A stretch of 64,000 nt of DNA from Clostridium sp. AM30-24 (GCF_003480435.1 NZ_QUJB01000014.1:578-64577), one strand, 5' to 3'; positions 52,844 through 61,744 are shown, numbered from the stretch's first letter. Numbers and translations: made by a program. The notes: generated by a model not told the origin, from the letters alone.

Positions 52844-55606
52844 ATGAAAAGGTTGAAAGGGAAAGTTGCCTTGACATTGGTTGTGACAATGATGGGAACA
52901 ACCGTAAGCCCCAATACTATTGGAGTAGTCCAAGCAGCAGACAATGGTGGAAAGGAGATGCGTATAGAAACTGCATCAAATGCATGGAGAAAGGACTATG
53001 AATATTCGGTTTCTGCAGATGATCTGCAGCCTAATCAAGAAAAGAATGAGGAGTCAGACAGCCTCTCGATAGCATCCTATTCAAATGCTGAATATTTGAT
53101 GAGCATAAACAATTTAAAGGCAACGATAAACGAAAAAGGGCAGAGAGTTGTTTATGCAAGTAATACAGATGAATTAATAAATGCAATAGGATCCAATACA
53201 GAAATTATTCTTGAAGGTAAGACCTATGATATAAACAGAGATGAAAATAATGTATCATTAGGACAACTGTATATTGGACCAGTTGAAAATTTGACGATAA
53301 AAGGTCAAAATGGTACGCGAATTGTTTCAGACTCAGGATCTGATGTGGTTTTGGATATTTGGGGCTGCAAAAATCTTGTAATAGAAAATGCTGTAATTGG
53401 TCATGATCTGCCAAAAAAACCACACTATGAATGTGATTTGGAAATTGGAGTTATAAATGGCTGGTATAGTGAAATCACGTTAAATAATTGTGATATATTC
53501 GGATGCGGCTGGATGGGAATTGAAGCAGCAGGGTGCGATCTTACTGTGAATAATTCAAAAATAAGAGACTGCTCCAGTTATATAGCAGATATTACTAATT
53601 CTCAAGAAACATGGAATGCGGATGGTACATTTGAAGAAATACCACTCACGAGTGAGATAGTGAAAGATCCGAAGTGCGAGTTTAATAATTGTCAATTTTA
53701 TGGAAATGGATACGCTCTTCCATTTGTGGTTGCGCTTAAATATGTGGGAGATGAAAAGAAGATAATTTTCAATAATTGTGTAATAAGAGACAATTATAAT
53801 CCTAATTTCTGCGGAGATCTTGATCACAGCAAGGTATATTGGGAGTGGGATGAAGAGAAAGGCAAATATATTTATAAAGATATAGACGGAAATGATACTT
53901 TAAATCCGGCTGTAGTCTCGAGAACACCAGTGTTACATAACTGTACAATCGTGAATAACGCATGGCAGGAAAAACAAGAGGAAAACTGCGATGTAACACT
54001 TGCAGTAAATCAAGAAATATATCGGACAATTTCCATAAAGAAAGGCGACCGCATGGAGGAACCGGTTCTTCCAGATTCATTAATTCCGAACGGATATAAA
54101 TTCAAAGAATGGCAGTGTGAAGGTAAGAAGATTGATTTTTCTCAGCCAGTGATGTCTGATATAAGATTAGATGCAGTATTGGAAAAAATCACATATGAAA
54201 CAAAGAGCTGGACTCAAGGAAGAGATGATTCAGATTACGAAGAAGATTCAAATGAAGGAAACTGGATACTCTCAGGAGATAAATATCAGTGCTGGTTGAA
54301 TGGTAAACAGTGTAAAAATGGCGCGTATACAATAACATGGAAAGGGAAAAAGAATAAATATTATTTTGATAAAAATGGCTATATGATGACAGGCTGGATT
54401 AATGGTCATTTTTATAGTCCAGAGGCAGGAGATGGATATGGTGCAGATATTACATCGGCATCACTGGCGTTAGGATCATTTGGATACGCTGGTAATTTTG
54501 TTAATGATATTCGGAAACATAGTGGTTATTTATATTCCTTAAAAAAATGGAAAGAAGGACTAAGCTCGGTAGGTGTTGGAACATATCAGTATTTAAAGGA
54601 TTTGATCAATGGAAATAAAAATGCACAGTGGGCACAAAGTGTCAGTGATGCTTATATGATCAATCCAGAATATACAAAAAATATGATAGCATCAATTGTA
54701 AATGAGAAATTTAAGACATCGACAATATATACAGGAGATGTAAAAAAGAAATCTGAGGCATATGCAGATGCAACTGCATTTATTAATAGCTTGATTGATA
54801 GCTGCTTTGGTGACGAAAATAAAGATGCAGCAGCCAGTGCAGCAGAAGCTATTGACGGATTAGTTGAGAGTGCTGCTGCTGATAATGGAATAGATACAGC
54901 AGGATGGCGTGATATTTTTTCGGATGCAGCAAAAGGTTCTTCAATGGTTAAACTGGTACTTAAAGATGCAGATTTTTTCCAGGCATGTGCAATGGATTAC
55001 ACAGAAAATATTTTATATTTAAATGATCTAAAAGCATCATTGGGAGAAAATTCTACCTTGGGTAAAGCCGTGGAGAAAGTAAAAAAAGATTATGAAACTA
55101 ATTTTTCAAGTAAAGTGGCAAACTTAGTAGTTTCAAATGTTAATACAATTGCAAAAGTAATGGGGAAAGAGAATAAACTCGCAGATGTTACAACACAAAA
55201 AGGTCGTTGGGATGCAGCAAAGGAATTGATTGATGCGGCATTAAATACAAAGGTTAAAAGTGTTGATTTGGGGATTAAACTTGTCACAGGTCAGATGCCA
55301 TCATTGGATGCTGTTGATAACGTTGTATATAGCTCATATATGAGAACAGATGCTATCTATGCATTGAAAAAGGCAGAGGCAGATCTTGCTGGTAATAGCA
55401 AAGACAAACAAAAAATCGCAGAATATCAGGCTGCATTTGATATGGCTAAGGAAATTACTAAAAAACAGTATGAATCAATGCTGACTTATTATCAGAGCCA
55501 GGCATATGGAGCCAAAGACAAGAATGATAAAATACAGTTTGTACAAGACGAAATGAAGAAATTAAATGACATCACTTATGGAAACTACTATTGCAACGGT
55601 AGATAA
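52844..55606 (+). CDS. Large secreted beta-helix protein with InlB-like and cell-wall repeats
   Basis: A 920-residue exoprotein. A signal peptide (1-32, ending VQAADN) leads to a right-handed beta-helix of the pectate-lyase type (about 105-370, repeated Asn/Cys ladders such as LTVNNSKIRDC and KIIFNNCVIRDN). An InlB-type repeat (about 383-430, PNGYKFKEWQCEGK) and one WYY-like cell-wall repeat (YYFDKNGYMMTGWING near residue 505) follow. A helical C-terminal domain of some 380 residues has no recognised family. It is probably surface-attached and may act on or bind a polysaccharide. The C-terminal domain is the novel part. Confidence 0.8.
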   Translation: MKRLKGKVALTLVVTMMGTTVSPNTIGVVQAADNGGKEMRIETASNAWRKDYEYSVSADDLQPNQEKNEESDSLSIASYSNAEYLMSINNLKATINEKGQRVVYASNTDELINAIGSNTEIILEGKTYDINRDENNVSLGQLYIGPVENLTIKGQNGTRIVSDSGSDVVLDIWGCKNLVIENAVIGHDLPKKPHYECDLEIGVINGWYSEITLNNCDIFGCGWMGIEAAGCDLTVNNSKIRDCSSYIADITNSQETWNADGTFEEIPLTSEIVKDPKCEFNNCQFYGNGYALPFVVALKYVGDEKKIIFNNCVIRDNYNPNFCGDLDHSKVYWEWDEEKGKYIYKDIDGNDTLNPAVVSRTPVLHNCTIVNNAWQEKQEENCDVTLAVNQEIYRTISIKKGDRMEEPVLPDSLIPNGYKFKEWQCEGKKIDFSQPVMSDIRLDAVLEKITYETKSWTQGRDDSDYEEDSNEGNWILSGDKYQCWLNGKQCKNGAYTITWKGKKNKYYFDKNGYMMTGWINGHFYSPEAGDGYGADITSASLALGSFGYAGNFVNDIRKHSGYLYSLKKWKEGLSSVGVGTYQYLKDLINGNKNAQWAQSVSDAYMINPEYTKNMIASIVNEKFKTSTIYTGDVKKKSEAYADATAFINSLIDSCFGDENKDAAASAAEAIDGLVESAAADNGIDTAGWRDIFSDAAKGSSMVKLVLKDADFFQACAMDYTENILYLNDLKASLGENSTLGKAVEKVKKDYETNFSSKVANLVVSNVNTIAKVMGKENKLADVTTQKGRWDAAKELIDAALNTKVKSVDLGIKLVTGQMPSLDAVDNVVYSSYMRTDAIYALKKAEADLAGNSKDKQKIAEYQAAFDMAKEITKKQYESMLTYYQSQAYGAKDKNDKIQFVQDEMKKLNDITYGNYYCNGR

Positions 55607-55735
55607 AACAGAGAGTTTTTGAATTGGTGTTATTATTTAGTAGGATAGGATTAATTATCTGTCGTACTAAAAGAATGAGGAGAACGCCAGGCTATAAAAG
55701 GTCTGGCGTTCTTAGTATAAGGAAAGGTGAAAGAT

Positions 55736-56512
55736 ATGAAGAAAAAGTTAGTAGTCTTAGGATTGAGCATGGCAGGCGTACTTATGCTGTCAAATACTGC
55801 GTTTGCAGGCGAGTGGAAAAGAAATAATGTCGGCTGGTGGTATCAGGAAAGTACAGGTACATACCCGACGAGACGATGGAGCAATATAGGAGGAAAATGG
55901 TATTATTTTGATAATGTCGGATATATGGTTCATGATAAATGGATTGGAGATTATTACCTGGGATCGGATGGCGCTATGCTGATCGGTACTGTTACGCCGG
56001 ATGGTTATAGGGTAGATGCGTCAGGAAAATGGATTTCGGGTTCTCCGGAAGAGACTATATTTGAAAACTTCATTCAAAACGAAGAGTACGAGATGTATAC
56101 ATCTGAATGGTATGTGAATCCAACTAAGTATGGGTATTTAGATATAGATGGGGATGGAAAAGAAGAATTAATAATTACGAGTGATGATGGATTTTTTTAT
56201 GCACTGATCTGTTCTGCAGATCTGCAAAGTGGAGAGGTGACAGTATTGGATAATGGATATTATTATGGAAGTCTGCGGTATTCGGAGAAATATCATGCTT
56301 TAGTATTGACTGAGTTTCGGACCAGTTCCATGTTAGGCGATTACGCCTTTATGGAAATAAATGGCTCTGGGTTGGATAGTAAATTCCATTTGGGTTGGGA
56401 TGCAACAGAAGGAGAGCGTTTTTATTATAGGGGAAAATCAAAAATTTCTGAAGAGGAATTTGATACATATTTCAGTGATCTGAAAGAACCAGATTATATG
56501 TGGCTAAATTGA
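55736..56512 (+). CDS. Secreted cell-wall-repeat protein
   Basis: A 258-residue protein with a signal peptide to AFAGEW and about three cell-wall/choline-binding-type repeats (VGWWYQESTGTYP, GGKWYYFDNVGYMV, TPDGYRVDASGKW). The C-terminal domain of about 150 residues (YGYLDIDGDGKEELIITSDD) has an EF-hand-like or FG-GAP-like calcium loop DIDGDGKEEL. A role is unknown. ATG 55,736 is chosen over GTG 55,727 because AGGAAAGG lies at the right distance. A terminator follows. Confidence 0.82.
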   Translation: MKKKLVVLGLSMAGVLMLSNTAFAGEWKRNNVGWWYQESTGTYPTRRWSNIGGKWYYFDNVGYMVHDKWIGDYYLGSDGAMLIGTVTPDGYRVDASGKWISGSPEETIFENFIQNEEYEMYTSEWYVNPTKYGYLDIDGDGKEELIITSDDGFFYALICSADLQSGEVTVLDNGYYYGSLRYSEKYHALVLTEFRTSSMLGDYAFMEINGSGLDSKFHLGWDATEGERFYYRGKSKISEEEFDTYFSDLKEPDYMWLN

Positions 56513-56582
56513 GTGGAACAGCTGACATTTATGGGAAAAGTGAATGCGGTTGTGATTTTTGTAAAAAAAGTGCTGTATATGT

Positions 56583-56622
56583 AGGGGGAATGTCTTTTGA
56601 AAGAGATATTCCCCCTTTTTTT
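56583..56622 (+). terminator. Terminator after the exoprotein genes
   Basis: AGGGGGAAT (56,583-56,591) pairs with 56,608-56,616, followed by seven T. Confidence 0.95.
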
Positions 56623-56932
56623 CGAAATATGGAACGATTTTGCATAAAATGAAAAGAATGAGGGTAAGCGATGAATAATACACCGTATTTGCCCACTGCT
56701 CCATGCCAAAAAGAATGGCCCCCCTGAAGTTGCAGCTCCAGGGGGGGGCATTTGCCGTCTGACATGGATAGTGATTATTCCGGGGCTCGCCACACCGGAC
56801 TGGCGGCTCTGCCGCATCGTAATATTCAGATAGCTTCTATCTTTTAGCCAAATGGCATTATAGCGTATGATGAAAGTGGTTTCAAGATACAGAGAATATT
56901 TTCTCATTGAAGTGTTGCTGACTTTGCAATTG
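56623..56932. other. Intergenic region with a GC-rich hairpin
   Basis: No gene was found. CCCCCCTG near 56,718 pairs with CCAGGGGGG near 56,739, on either strand. The rest shows nothing recognisable; it may contain decayed sequence linked to the broken AbiE locus beyond. Confidence 0.5.
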
Positions 56933-56973
56933 ACAATCACACATTATTTTCACGCAATATAATGTGTGATTGT
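56930..56973 (+). promoter_or_regulatory. AbiE-type operator/promoter: 15-bp perfect inverted repeat
   Basis: ACAATCACACATTAT (56,933-56,947) is exactly complementary to 56,959-56,973, with an 11-base centre. TTGACA (56,930) and TATAAT (56,958-56,963) overlap the arms, though their spacing is long. AbiEi antitoxins bind such inverted repeats to repress their own operon, and the broken antitoxin gene starts 19 bases on. Confidence 0.8.
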
Positions 56974-56991
56974 TGAAATGGGGTGAGAAGT

Positions 56992-57585
56992 ATGAGCGCT
57001 AAGGAGAAAATTAAGGAATTATTAGAAGCGTCGGAGGAAGGTGTAATTACTACTGCACAAGTGGTGGAAGCAGGATTGCACCGAGGTATTTTACAGGAGT
57101 TTGTCAAAAATGGCGAGATATACCGTTGGGGCGTGGCATATATGTGCTGAACAGTGCATGGGAGGATGATTTTTACCTCTTGCAGCGTAAGTATGGGCGT
57201 GGAATCTACTCACACAATACCGCTCTGTATCTGCTTGGTTATTCGGATCGTACCCCCTGCGAAATATACGATGACTTTTCCTAAGGATTATAATGTTACG
57301 TCCTTAAATCAGAAAAATTTAATTGTCAAGCGTATTGTACCGGAAAATTACGAGTTTGGCAGAATTGAAATTGAATACTCAGCGGGCAATCGGATTTGTG
57401 TTTACGATTTAGAACGGACGTTGTGTGATATCCTGCGAGGCAGCGGCAGTGATGTCCAGATCGTCGGTGAAGCTATGAAACGCTATGCGGTGTCCAAGGA
57501 TAAGAACATTCACAGGCTGATGCAGTATGCAGATCAGCTTCATGTGAAGCTTAAGGTGCTGCGATATATGGAGGTTTTGCTATGA
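56992..57585 (+). pseudogene. abiEi-type antitoxin, frameshifted
   Basis: The frame from ATG 56,992 (AKEKIKELLEASEEGVITTA, an AbiEi winged HTH) stops at TGA after YMC. One missing base near 57,127 (TACCGTTGGGGC) would restore GRGIYVLNSAWEDDFYLLQR and YSHNTALYLLGYSDRTP. A second shift near 57,275 is needed to reach MTFPKDYNVTSLNQKNLIV, FGRIEIEYS and the end at 57,585. So two indels break a type IV toxin-antitoxin antitoxin/repressor. Its operator is intact. Confidence 0.85.
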
Positions 57586-57849
57586 TTACAAAAAAATCCA
57601 ATGCAACTAAAGGCCTTTATCAAGAACAAAGCGGCAAAGAAGCATATCTCGGCGCAGCTCGTCATGCAGAACTATATGCTCGAACGGCTGCTTGAACGGA
57701 TTTCACTCTCGCCATATAAGAATAATTTTATTCTTAAAGGTGTATTCCTGATTTCTTCTGTTGTTGGATTGGATACACGGGTAACAATGTATCTGGACAC
57801 GACGGTTAGGAGGTTTCCCTTCCGCCCCCATTTTGCCACTTTTTCATAA
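57582..57849 (+). pseudogene. abiEii-type nucleotidyltransferase toxin, frameshifted and truncated
   Basis: ATG 57,582 overlaps the antitoxin stop as in live AbiE loci, but the A-run at about 57,588-57,594 shifts the frame. The matching frame (MQLKAFIKNKAAKKHISAQL, then NNFILKGVFLISS and LDTRVTMYLDTT) ends at 57,849, about 80 residues long where about 290 are usual. The nucleotidyltransferase site, normally KGG and TxDLD, reads KGV and TMYLD, so a key Asp is lost. It is clearly inactive. Confidence 0.83.
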
Positions 57850-57935
57850 GAGAAGCGTAAGACTCGTCAAGTTGAATTTCGTTCGGAGATAAGCTATAAT
57901 GAGATGAGTGCTAAATTTAAGTGAGGTGGATCGCT

Positions 57936-58625
57936 ATGAAAAAATCGATCAAGACAACTATCTTCGCCTGCATCTTCGCGGCAGCATTCCAGATCACGGC
58001 CTTTGCCGGATTTACCTGGAGAGTTGAGAGCGCGGACAGTTCCTATGTGGGGACGACGAATGTGACTGTGACAAATACATCGGGAAAGAAAGAGATGGAG
58101 GACGCGCCGATCGTGAAGAGAGGGGCTGTGGTGACCGTTACGGAGGCGGCGGCCAGCGCGACATACACCGTGAAGGCCTATGACGGAATGGGAAATCCGA
58201 TCAGGGATTTTAATGCGTCTCTTGGAACTGTAAAAAAAGGTGGAACACTTCAGTATACACTGGACTGGAACGCGAGAAAATCTGAGGGAAAGTCTTCCTA
58301 CACCGGACAGGCGGGCGTTTTTGAGATTCAGGCGAAGGATTCTGACGGAAAGATCTGGAGACAGAGGTTTGTGATCAACAATGTCTGCGCGTCGGGCGTT
58401 CTCTCCAATACGTATCTCTACAGCAAAGGTACGTTCTACCAGTGGAAGAGCAATTCGAAAGGCTGGTGGGTGGACAAAAAGTCCGGCGGATACCTCACGA
58501 ACGCCTGGTTCCAGTCACCGGTGAGCGGACTCTGGTACTATATGGGGGCTGACGGGTATATGCTGACAAACACGACGACACCGGACGGATATCGGGTAGA
58601 TGCCGGCGGTGTGTGGGTGAAATAA
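57936..58625 (+). CDS. Secreted protein with C-terminal cell-wall repeats
   Basis: A 229-residue protein. A signal peptide (IKTTIFACIFAAAFQITAFA, cleaved near residue 24) is followed by a beta-rich domain (about 25-150, with repeated Thr/Val) and two or three WYY-type cell-wall repeats (SKGWWVDKKSGGYL, GLWYYMGADGYML, TPDGYRVDAGGVWV). The final repeat is very like the one in the protein at 55,736. Role unknown; probably attached to the wall. GAGGTGG precedes ATG 57,936. Confidence 0.83.
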   Translation: MKKSIKTTIFACIFAAAFQITAFAGFTWRVESADSSYVGTTNVTVTNTSGKKEMEDAPIVKRGAVVTVTEAAASATYTVKAYDGMGNPIRDFNASLGTVKKGGTLQYTLDWNARKSEGKSSYTGQAGVFEIQAKDSDGKIWRQRFVINNVCASGVLSNTYLYSKGTFYQWKSNSKGWWVDKKSGGYLTNAWFQSPVSGLWYYMGADGYMLTNTTTPDGYRVDAGGVWVK

Positions 58626-58718
58626 CGGTTCTATGGAGCTGAAAAATAATTCTGGTTAATGAGAAAAGTTCTCAATAAAAATATTCCATTTTTCTCCAAA
58701 AAGAGTATGATAAAAATA

Positions 58719-58734
58719 GTTAGAAACACCTAAC
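58719..58734. promoter_or_regulatory. DtxR-type operator (GTTAG-N6-CTAAC)
   Basis: GTTAG at 58,719-58,723 and CTAAC at 58,730-58,734 with a 6-base spacer. The same pattern recurs three times before the DUF2325 gene, with the DtxR-type repressor gene in between. Confidence 0.75.
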
Positions 58735-58802
58735 AGGCGGCTGCAAAAACAATTACAGCTGCTTCGCACAATACCCTTCCAGGAGAGAAATGGAGCAGAA
58801 TT

Positions 58803-59036
58803 ATGGGAAGATTTTATCGGCTTTCAAAGAATATTTCAGAGCAGGAAGCATCGGAGATCACGCGGGAAATATTGGAACTCCCGGATATCCAGAATGCGGA
58901 GATCGTCGATGGCAAGGTCAGAGTTGAAACGAAGGACAATGTGTTTGTCGACGTGATGAGTACCGTTGTAAATATTTTCAGCCGCGTGGCAGGCGGATGC
59001 GAGCTTTCCTTTGTTGGATTTGCTTATAAGGACTGA
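58803..59036 (+). CDS. Small protein, HMA-like ferredoxin fold, metal regulon
   Basis: A 77-residue protein. The pattern SEQEASEITREILELPDIQ, then AEIVDGKVRVETKDNVFVDV, suggests the beta-alpha-beta fold of heavy-metal-associated domains, but no CxxC is present. A DtxR-type operator lies 70 bases upstream, so it is probably metal- or iron-regulated. The function is unknown. It is monocistronic, ending before a strong terminator. Confidence 0.72.
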   Translation: MGRFYRLSKNISEQEASEITREILELPDIQNAEIVDGKVRVETKDNVFVDVMSTVVNIFSRVAGGCELSFVGFAYKD

Positions 59037-59060
59037 TTGGAAGTTTATATGTGAAATGGT

Positions 59061-59112
59061 AAAAGCGCAGGATCATGGGCTGAGAATGCTTACATGATTC
59101 CTGCGCTTTTGT
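59061..59112 (+). terminator. Terminator after the small metal-regulon gene
   Basis: AAAAGCGCAGGATCATG (59,061-59,077) pairs with 59,093-59,110 with one bulge, then TTTTG. Confidence 0.92.
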
Positions 59113-59390
59113 CATCATGCATACAGAAAAAAGGCCATCAGCAACATTTTTTGCGATAAAGGATAAAGCTCCAGCCCTTGCCGTAAACGCAAAATTCTGC
59201 GTTTCCCTCCTGCTAAAATACAGCGCCGAAATAATTGTGTGAAGAATATAGATAGTACAGAGTTCATTATAGACGGTGTAGTTAGTTTGATTTGCACATA
59301 AAAAGAATGTTGAAAACACAGGAAATGCGTTTCCAACATTCTCAAAAATTGTTCATAGTAGCGCCGAGACGTTTTGGTGGAGCATTTCAT
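59113..59390. other. Gene-free stretch between two terminating genes
   Basis: No credible gene was found. One hairpin (GAATGTTG near 59,310 with CAACATTC near 59,335) could end leftward transcription of the DtxR gene. Confidence 0.5.
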
Positions 59391-59774
59391 TTACTTCTTC
59401 GCTTCGGAAGAATATTTTTTAATATGTTCTTTAATTGCCGCGAAGCTCTCCGCACTGATATCGTGTTCAATCCGGCACGCGTCATCGAGAGCTGTCTGCT
59501 CATTGACACCGAGATCCATCAGCCATTTGGAGAGGGCAGTGTGGCGCTCATAGATCGTCTCTGCGATCCGGCGGCCTTCGTCGGTCAGTGTGATATGTCC
59601 CTCGTCATTTACCAGGATCAGGTTGTTGATCCGGAGATTCTTCATCGCGACGCTGACGCTGGGTTTGGAGAAGCCGAGTTCGGTTGCGATATCGATGGAA
59701 CGCACATACGGCTGTTTTTCACTTAACATTAAAATTGTCTCAAGATAGTTTTCAGCAGATTCCTGGATTTTCAA
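59391..59774 (-). CDS. DtxR/MntR-family metal-dependent repressor
   Basis: About 127 residues. The winged HTH is in YVRSIDIATELGFSKPSVS, followed by the wing and the DtxR dimerisation/metal domain with CRIEHDIS and SFAAIKEHI. There is no SH3 domain, as in the MntR/IdeR-short type. TTG at 59,774 is chosen as start because GGGGG lies 8 bases before it and the protein then begins KIQESAENYLETILML, the normal N-terminus; ATG 59,801 is the alternative. It probably controls the TTAG-N6-CTAA sites on both sides. Confidence 0.88.
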   Translation of the reverse strand: MKIQESAENYLETILMLSEKQPYVRSIDIATELGFSKPSVSVAMKNLRINNLILVNDEGHITLTDEGRRIAETIYERHTALSKWLMDLGVNEQTALDDACRIEHDISAESFAAIKEHIKKYSSEAKK

Positions 59775-60021
59775 GTAATTACCCCCATATGTTGTGTACA
59801 TGGTTAGAAATAGTTCGGCGTTTTCATATACGAAAACCGTCATGAAAAAATACAACTGCGCAGAAAGATCAGCACAAGCCTGTAAACGTCGAAATATTAA
59901 AATATTGTGAGTACTCATGATCAGTTAAACAGAACTTTACTGTTCTTCTCACAAGTATAACATAATCCTGAAATTGAGTCAAAGTGTATTCTTTCTAATA
60001 AAAAAATATTTGAATTTAAAA

Positions 60022-60120
60022 TTAGTTTAAACTAACCAAATGAGAAAATGTCTCATTTGCAGATATTGACAACAAAGTTAGTATATGCTAACCTTATATC
60101 ATCAGTTAGACGGAACTAAC
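60022..60120 (+). promoter_or_regulatory. Triple DtxR-type operator and promoter of the DUF2325 operon
   Basis: TTAG-TTTAAA-CTAA at 60,022-60,035, GTTAG-TATATG-CTAAC at 60,077-60,092, and GTTAG-ACGGAA-CTAAC at 60,105-60,120, all with six-base spacers. TTGACA at 60,066-60,071 starts the probable promoter, whose -10 area lies in the second site. A hairpin AAATGAGA/TCTCATTT lies at about 60,038-60,057. Confidence 0.82.
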
Positions 60121-60144
60121 CCTTGGACAAAGGAGGAACACATC

Positions 60145-60426
60145 ATGAGCGTTGTTATTATTGGCGGACATGACCGTATGGTCAGACAGTATAAAGAAAT
60201 CTGTGAAAATCATAAATATAAAGCGAAAGTTTTCACCCAGATGAAGACAGGGCTTGATAAACTGATCGGAAGACCGGATCTTCTGATCCTGTTTACCAAC
60301 ACTGTATCCCACAAGATGGTGCGCTGCGTATTAGATGAGGTAGATGAGAACCGTACTGATATCGTCCGCTGTCATACAAGCAGCGGCACAGCGCTTGCTG
60401 AGATTCTTGAAAAGCACAGTGCATAA
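60145..60426 (+). CDS. DUF2325 family protein
   Basis: A 93-residue protein, MSVVIIGGHDRMVRQYKEIC, with Cys29 and Cys73 region residues (VRCVLDEV, VRCHTSSG). DUF2325 proteins often accompany Feo iron transport and DUF3793 genes in clostridia. The function is unknown; a Rossmann-like single domain is suggested. ATG 60,145 follows AAAGGAGG. It is the first gene after the triple operator. Confidence 0.85.
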   Translation: MSVVIIGGHDRMVRQYKEICENHKYKAKVFTQMKTGLDKLIGRPDLLILFTNTVSHKMVRCVLDEVDENRTDIVRCHTSSGTALAEILEKHSA

Positions 60427-60561
60427 ACCGGAACTGCCGGTGGGATAATGTGATGAGAAAACAGGCAATAATCCGGCAGACCTGCACATTTACTGTGATG
60501 ACAGTAAGAAAGCGCAGGCCGGAAGGCACGGAATCATTATGATGGAAAGGCGGTAAGACGC

Positions 60562-61149
60562 ATGAGCGAAGAGATCTTCGGGGCAGTACAGAAGCTCCCG
60601 GTCAATGGAACGAAGAAGCAGGTCGTTTTACAGTGTGCGCCGCTTCTCACAGGCATCAAATTATCCAACCTTTTAAATGTGCGGGCGGACCAGAAAGACG
60701 AAGTGTTCAAGCTTTTTGAGGGATCAAAGATATGCTGCCGGGTTCTCTATGAATTCCGCGGCAGACTGTCGATCCTGCTTTACCGTCCGGGGATGCTTGC
60801 AGCATATCTGGAACGGGAGGACGTTCAGAAGCTGATGACGTCCTTCGGATATGGAGACCTTGAGCTGGAGGAGATATTAGACCGCATCGCGGACGGTTAT
60901 CAGGAGCACATGGACGGAAAAAGGGGCTTCCCTCATGAGATCGGTCTTGTTCTCGGATATCCGCCGGTGGATGTGGCGGGGTTCATCAAGAAGGAAGGCA
61001 GAGATTTTTTGTATTCCGGATATTGGAAAGTATATGGAAATCTGGAAGATACGTTAAAAACATTCGAAGCGTATGACCGGGCGAGAGATTATGTGATCTG
61101 CATGACCGGAAACGGAAATGAAATCAGGGATATCCTGGCGGCATCTTAA
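60562..61149 (+). CDS. DUF3793 family protein
   Basis: A 195-residue protein (LLTGIKLSNLLNVR, CCRVLYEFRGRLSILLYRPG, GFPHEIGLVLGYPPVDVAGF). DUF3793 is a family regularly found with DUF2325 and flavodoxin in iron-linked clostridial operons. Function unknown. It lies 135 bases after DUF2325, probably in the same transcript. Confidence 0.85.
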   Translation: MSEEIFGAVQKLPVNGTKKQVVLQCAPLLTGIKLSNLLNVRADQKDEVFKLFEGSKICCRVLYEFRGRLSILLYRPGMLAAYLEREDVQKLMTSFGYGDLELEEILDRIADGYQEHMDGKRGFPHEIGLVLGYPPVDVAGFIKKEGRDFLYSGYWKVYGNLEDTLKTFEAYDRARDYVICMTGNGNEIRDILAAS

Positions 61150-61230
61150 ATACCGCCGGTTCCAATCATAAAAAACGGCGGACGGCGAGATCCGGGTTAC
61201 CGTAAAACAAATTTCAGGAGGAAATTAAAA

Positions 61231-61665
61231 ATGGATAAGGTTATTGTTGCATACTGGTCACAGACAGGAAATACCGCTGCTATGGCTGCAGCAGTCGGAG
61301 AAGGGATCACAGAGGCAGGCAAGGAAGCAGTTGTTACAGACATCTCTTCCGTTTCTATGGACGATTTAAAGGAAGCTTCCGCGTTCGCGCTTGGGTGCCC
61401 GGCAATGGGAGCTGAGGTTCTCGAGGAAGGCGAAATGGAGCCGTTTGTAACAGAGGTTGAGGCTTTCGCGGCCGGCAAGAAGATCGGTCTGTTTGGCTCT
61501 TATGGATGGGGAGATGGCCAGTGGATGAGAGACTGGGAAGACAGAATGAAAGCAGCAGGAGCAGCCATTGTAGGCCGCGAGGGCGTTATCTGCCAGGAAA
61601 CTCCGGATGATGAGGCTCTTGAGAACTGCAAGGCACTTGGAAAAGAGCTTGCTGCATTAGCATAA
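61231..61665 (+). CDS. Flavodoxin
   Basis: A 144-residue FMN protein. The phosphate loop is WSQTGNTAAMAAA (residues 8-20), and FMN ring contacts are near GCPAMGAEVLEEGE and SYGWGDGQWM. It replaces ferredoxin as electron carrier when iron is low, which agrees with its position in a DtxR-type regulon. GGAGG lies before the ATG. Confidence 0.95.
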   Translation: MDKVIVAYWSQTGNTAAMAAAVGEGITEAGKEAVVTDISSVSMDDLKEASAFALGCPAMGAEVLEEGEMEPFVTEVEAFAAGKKIGLFGSYGWGDGQWMRDWEDRMKAAGAAIVGREGVICQETPDDEALENCKALGKELAALA

Positions 61666-61700
61666 GAGATATTTAAATAAGAATGTTCTGACATAAACAT

Positions 61701-61744
61701 AAAAGATGCCGCCGGGAAAGGATGCAGTCCCGGCGGCATCTTTT
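61701..61744. terminator. Bidirectional terminator after flavodoxin
   Basis: AAAAGATGCCGCCGGGA (61,701-61,717) pairs exactly with 61,728-61,744. A's and T's flank the stem, so it works for both the flavodoxin operon and the leftward regulator gene. Confidence 0.93.

Noticed and set aside
59113-59390. Gene on the minus strand (about 91 residues)
   Set aside because: No ribosome site, no recognisable sequence and no codon bias like the neighbours.
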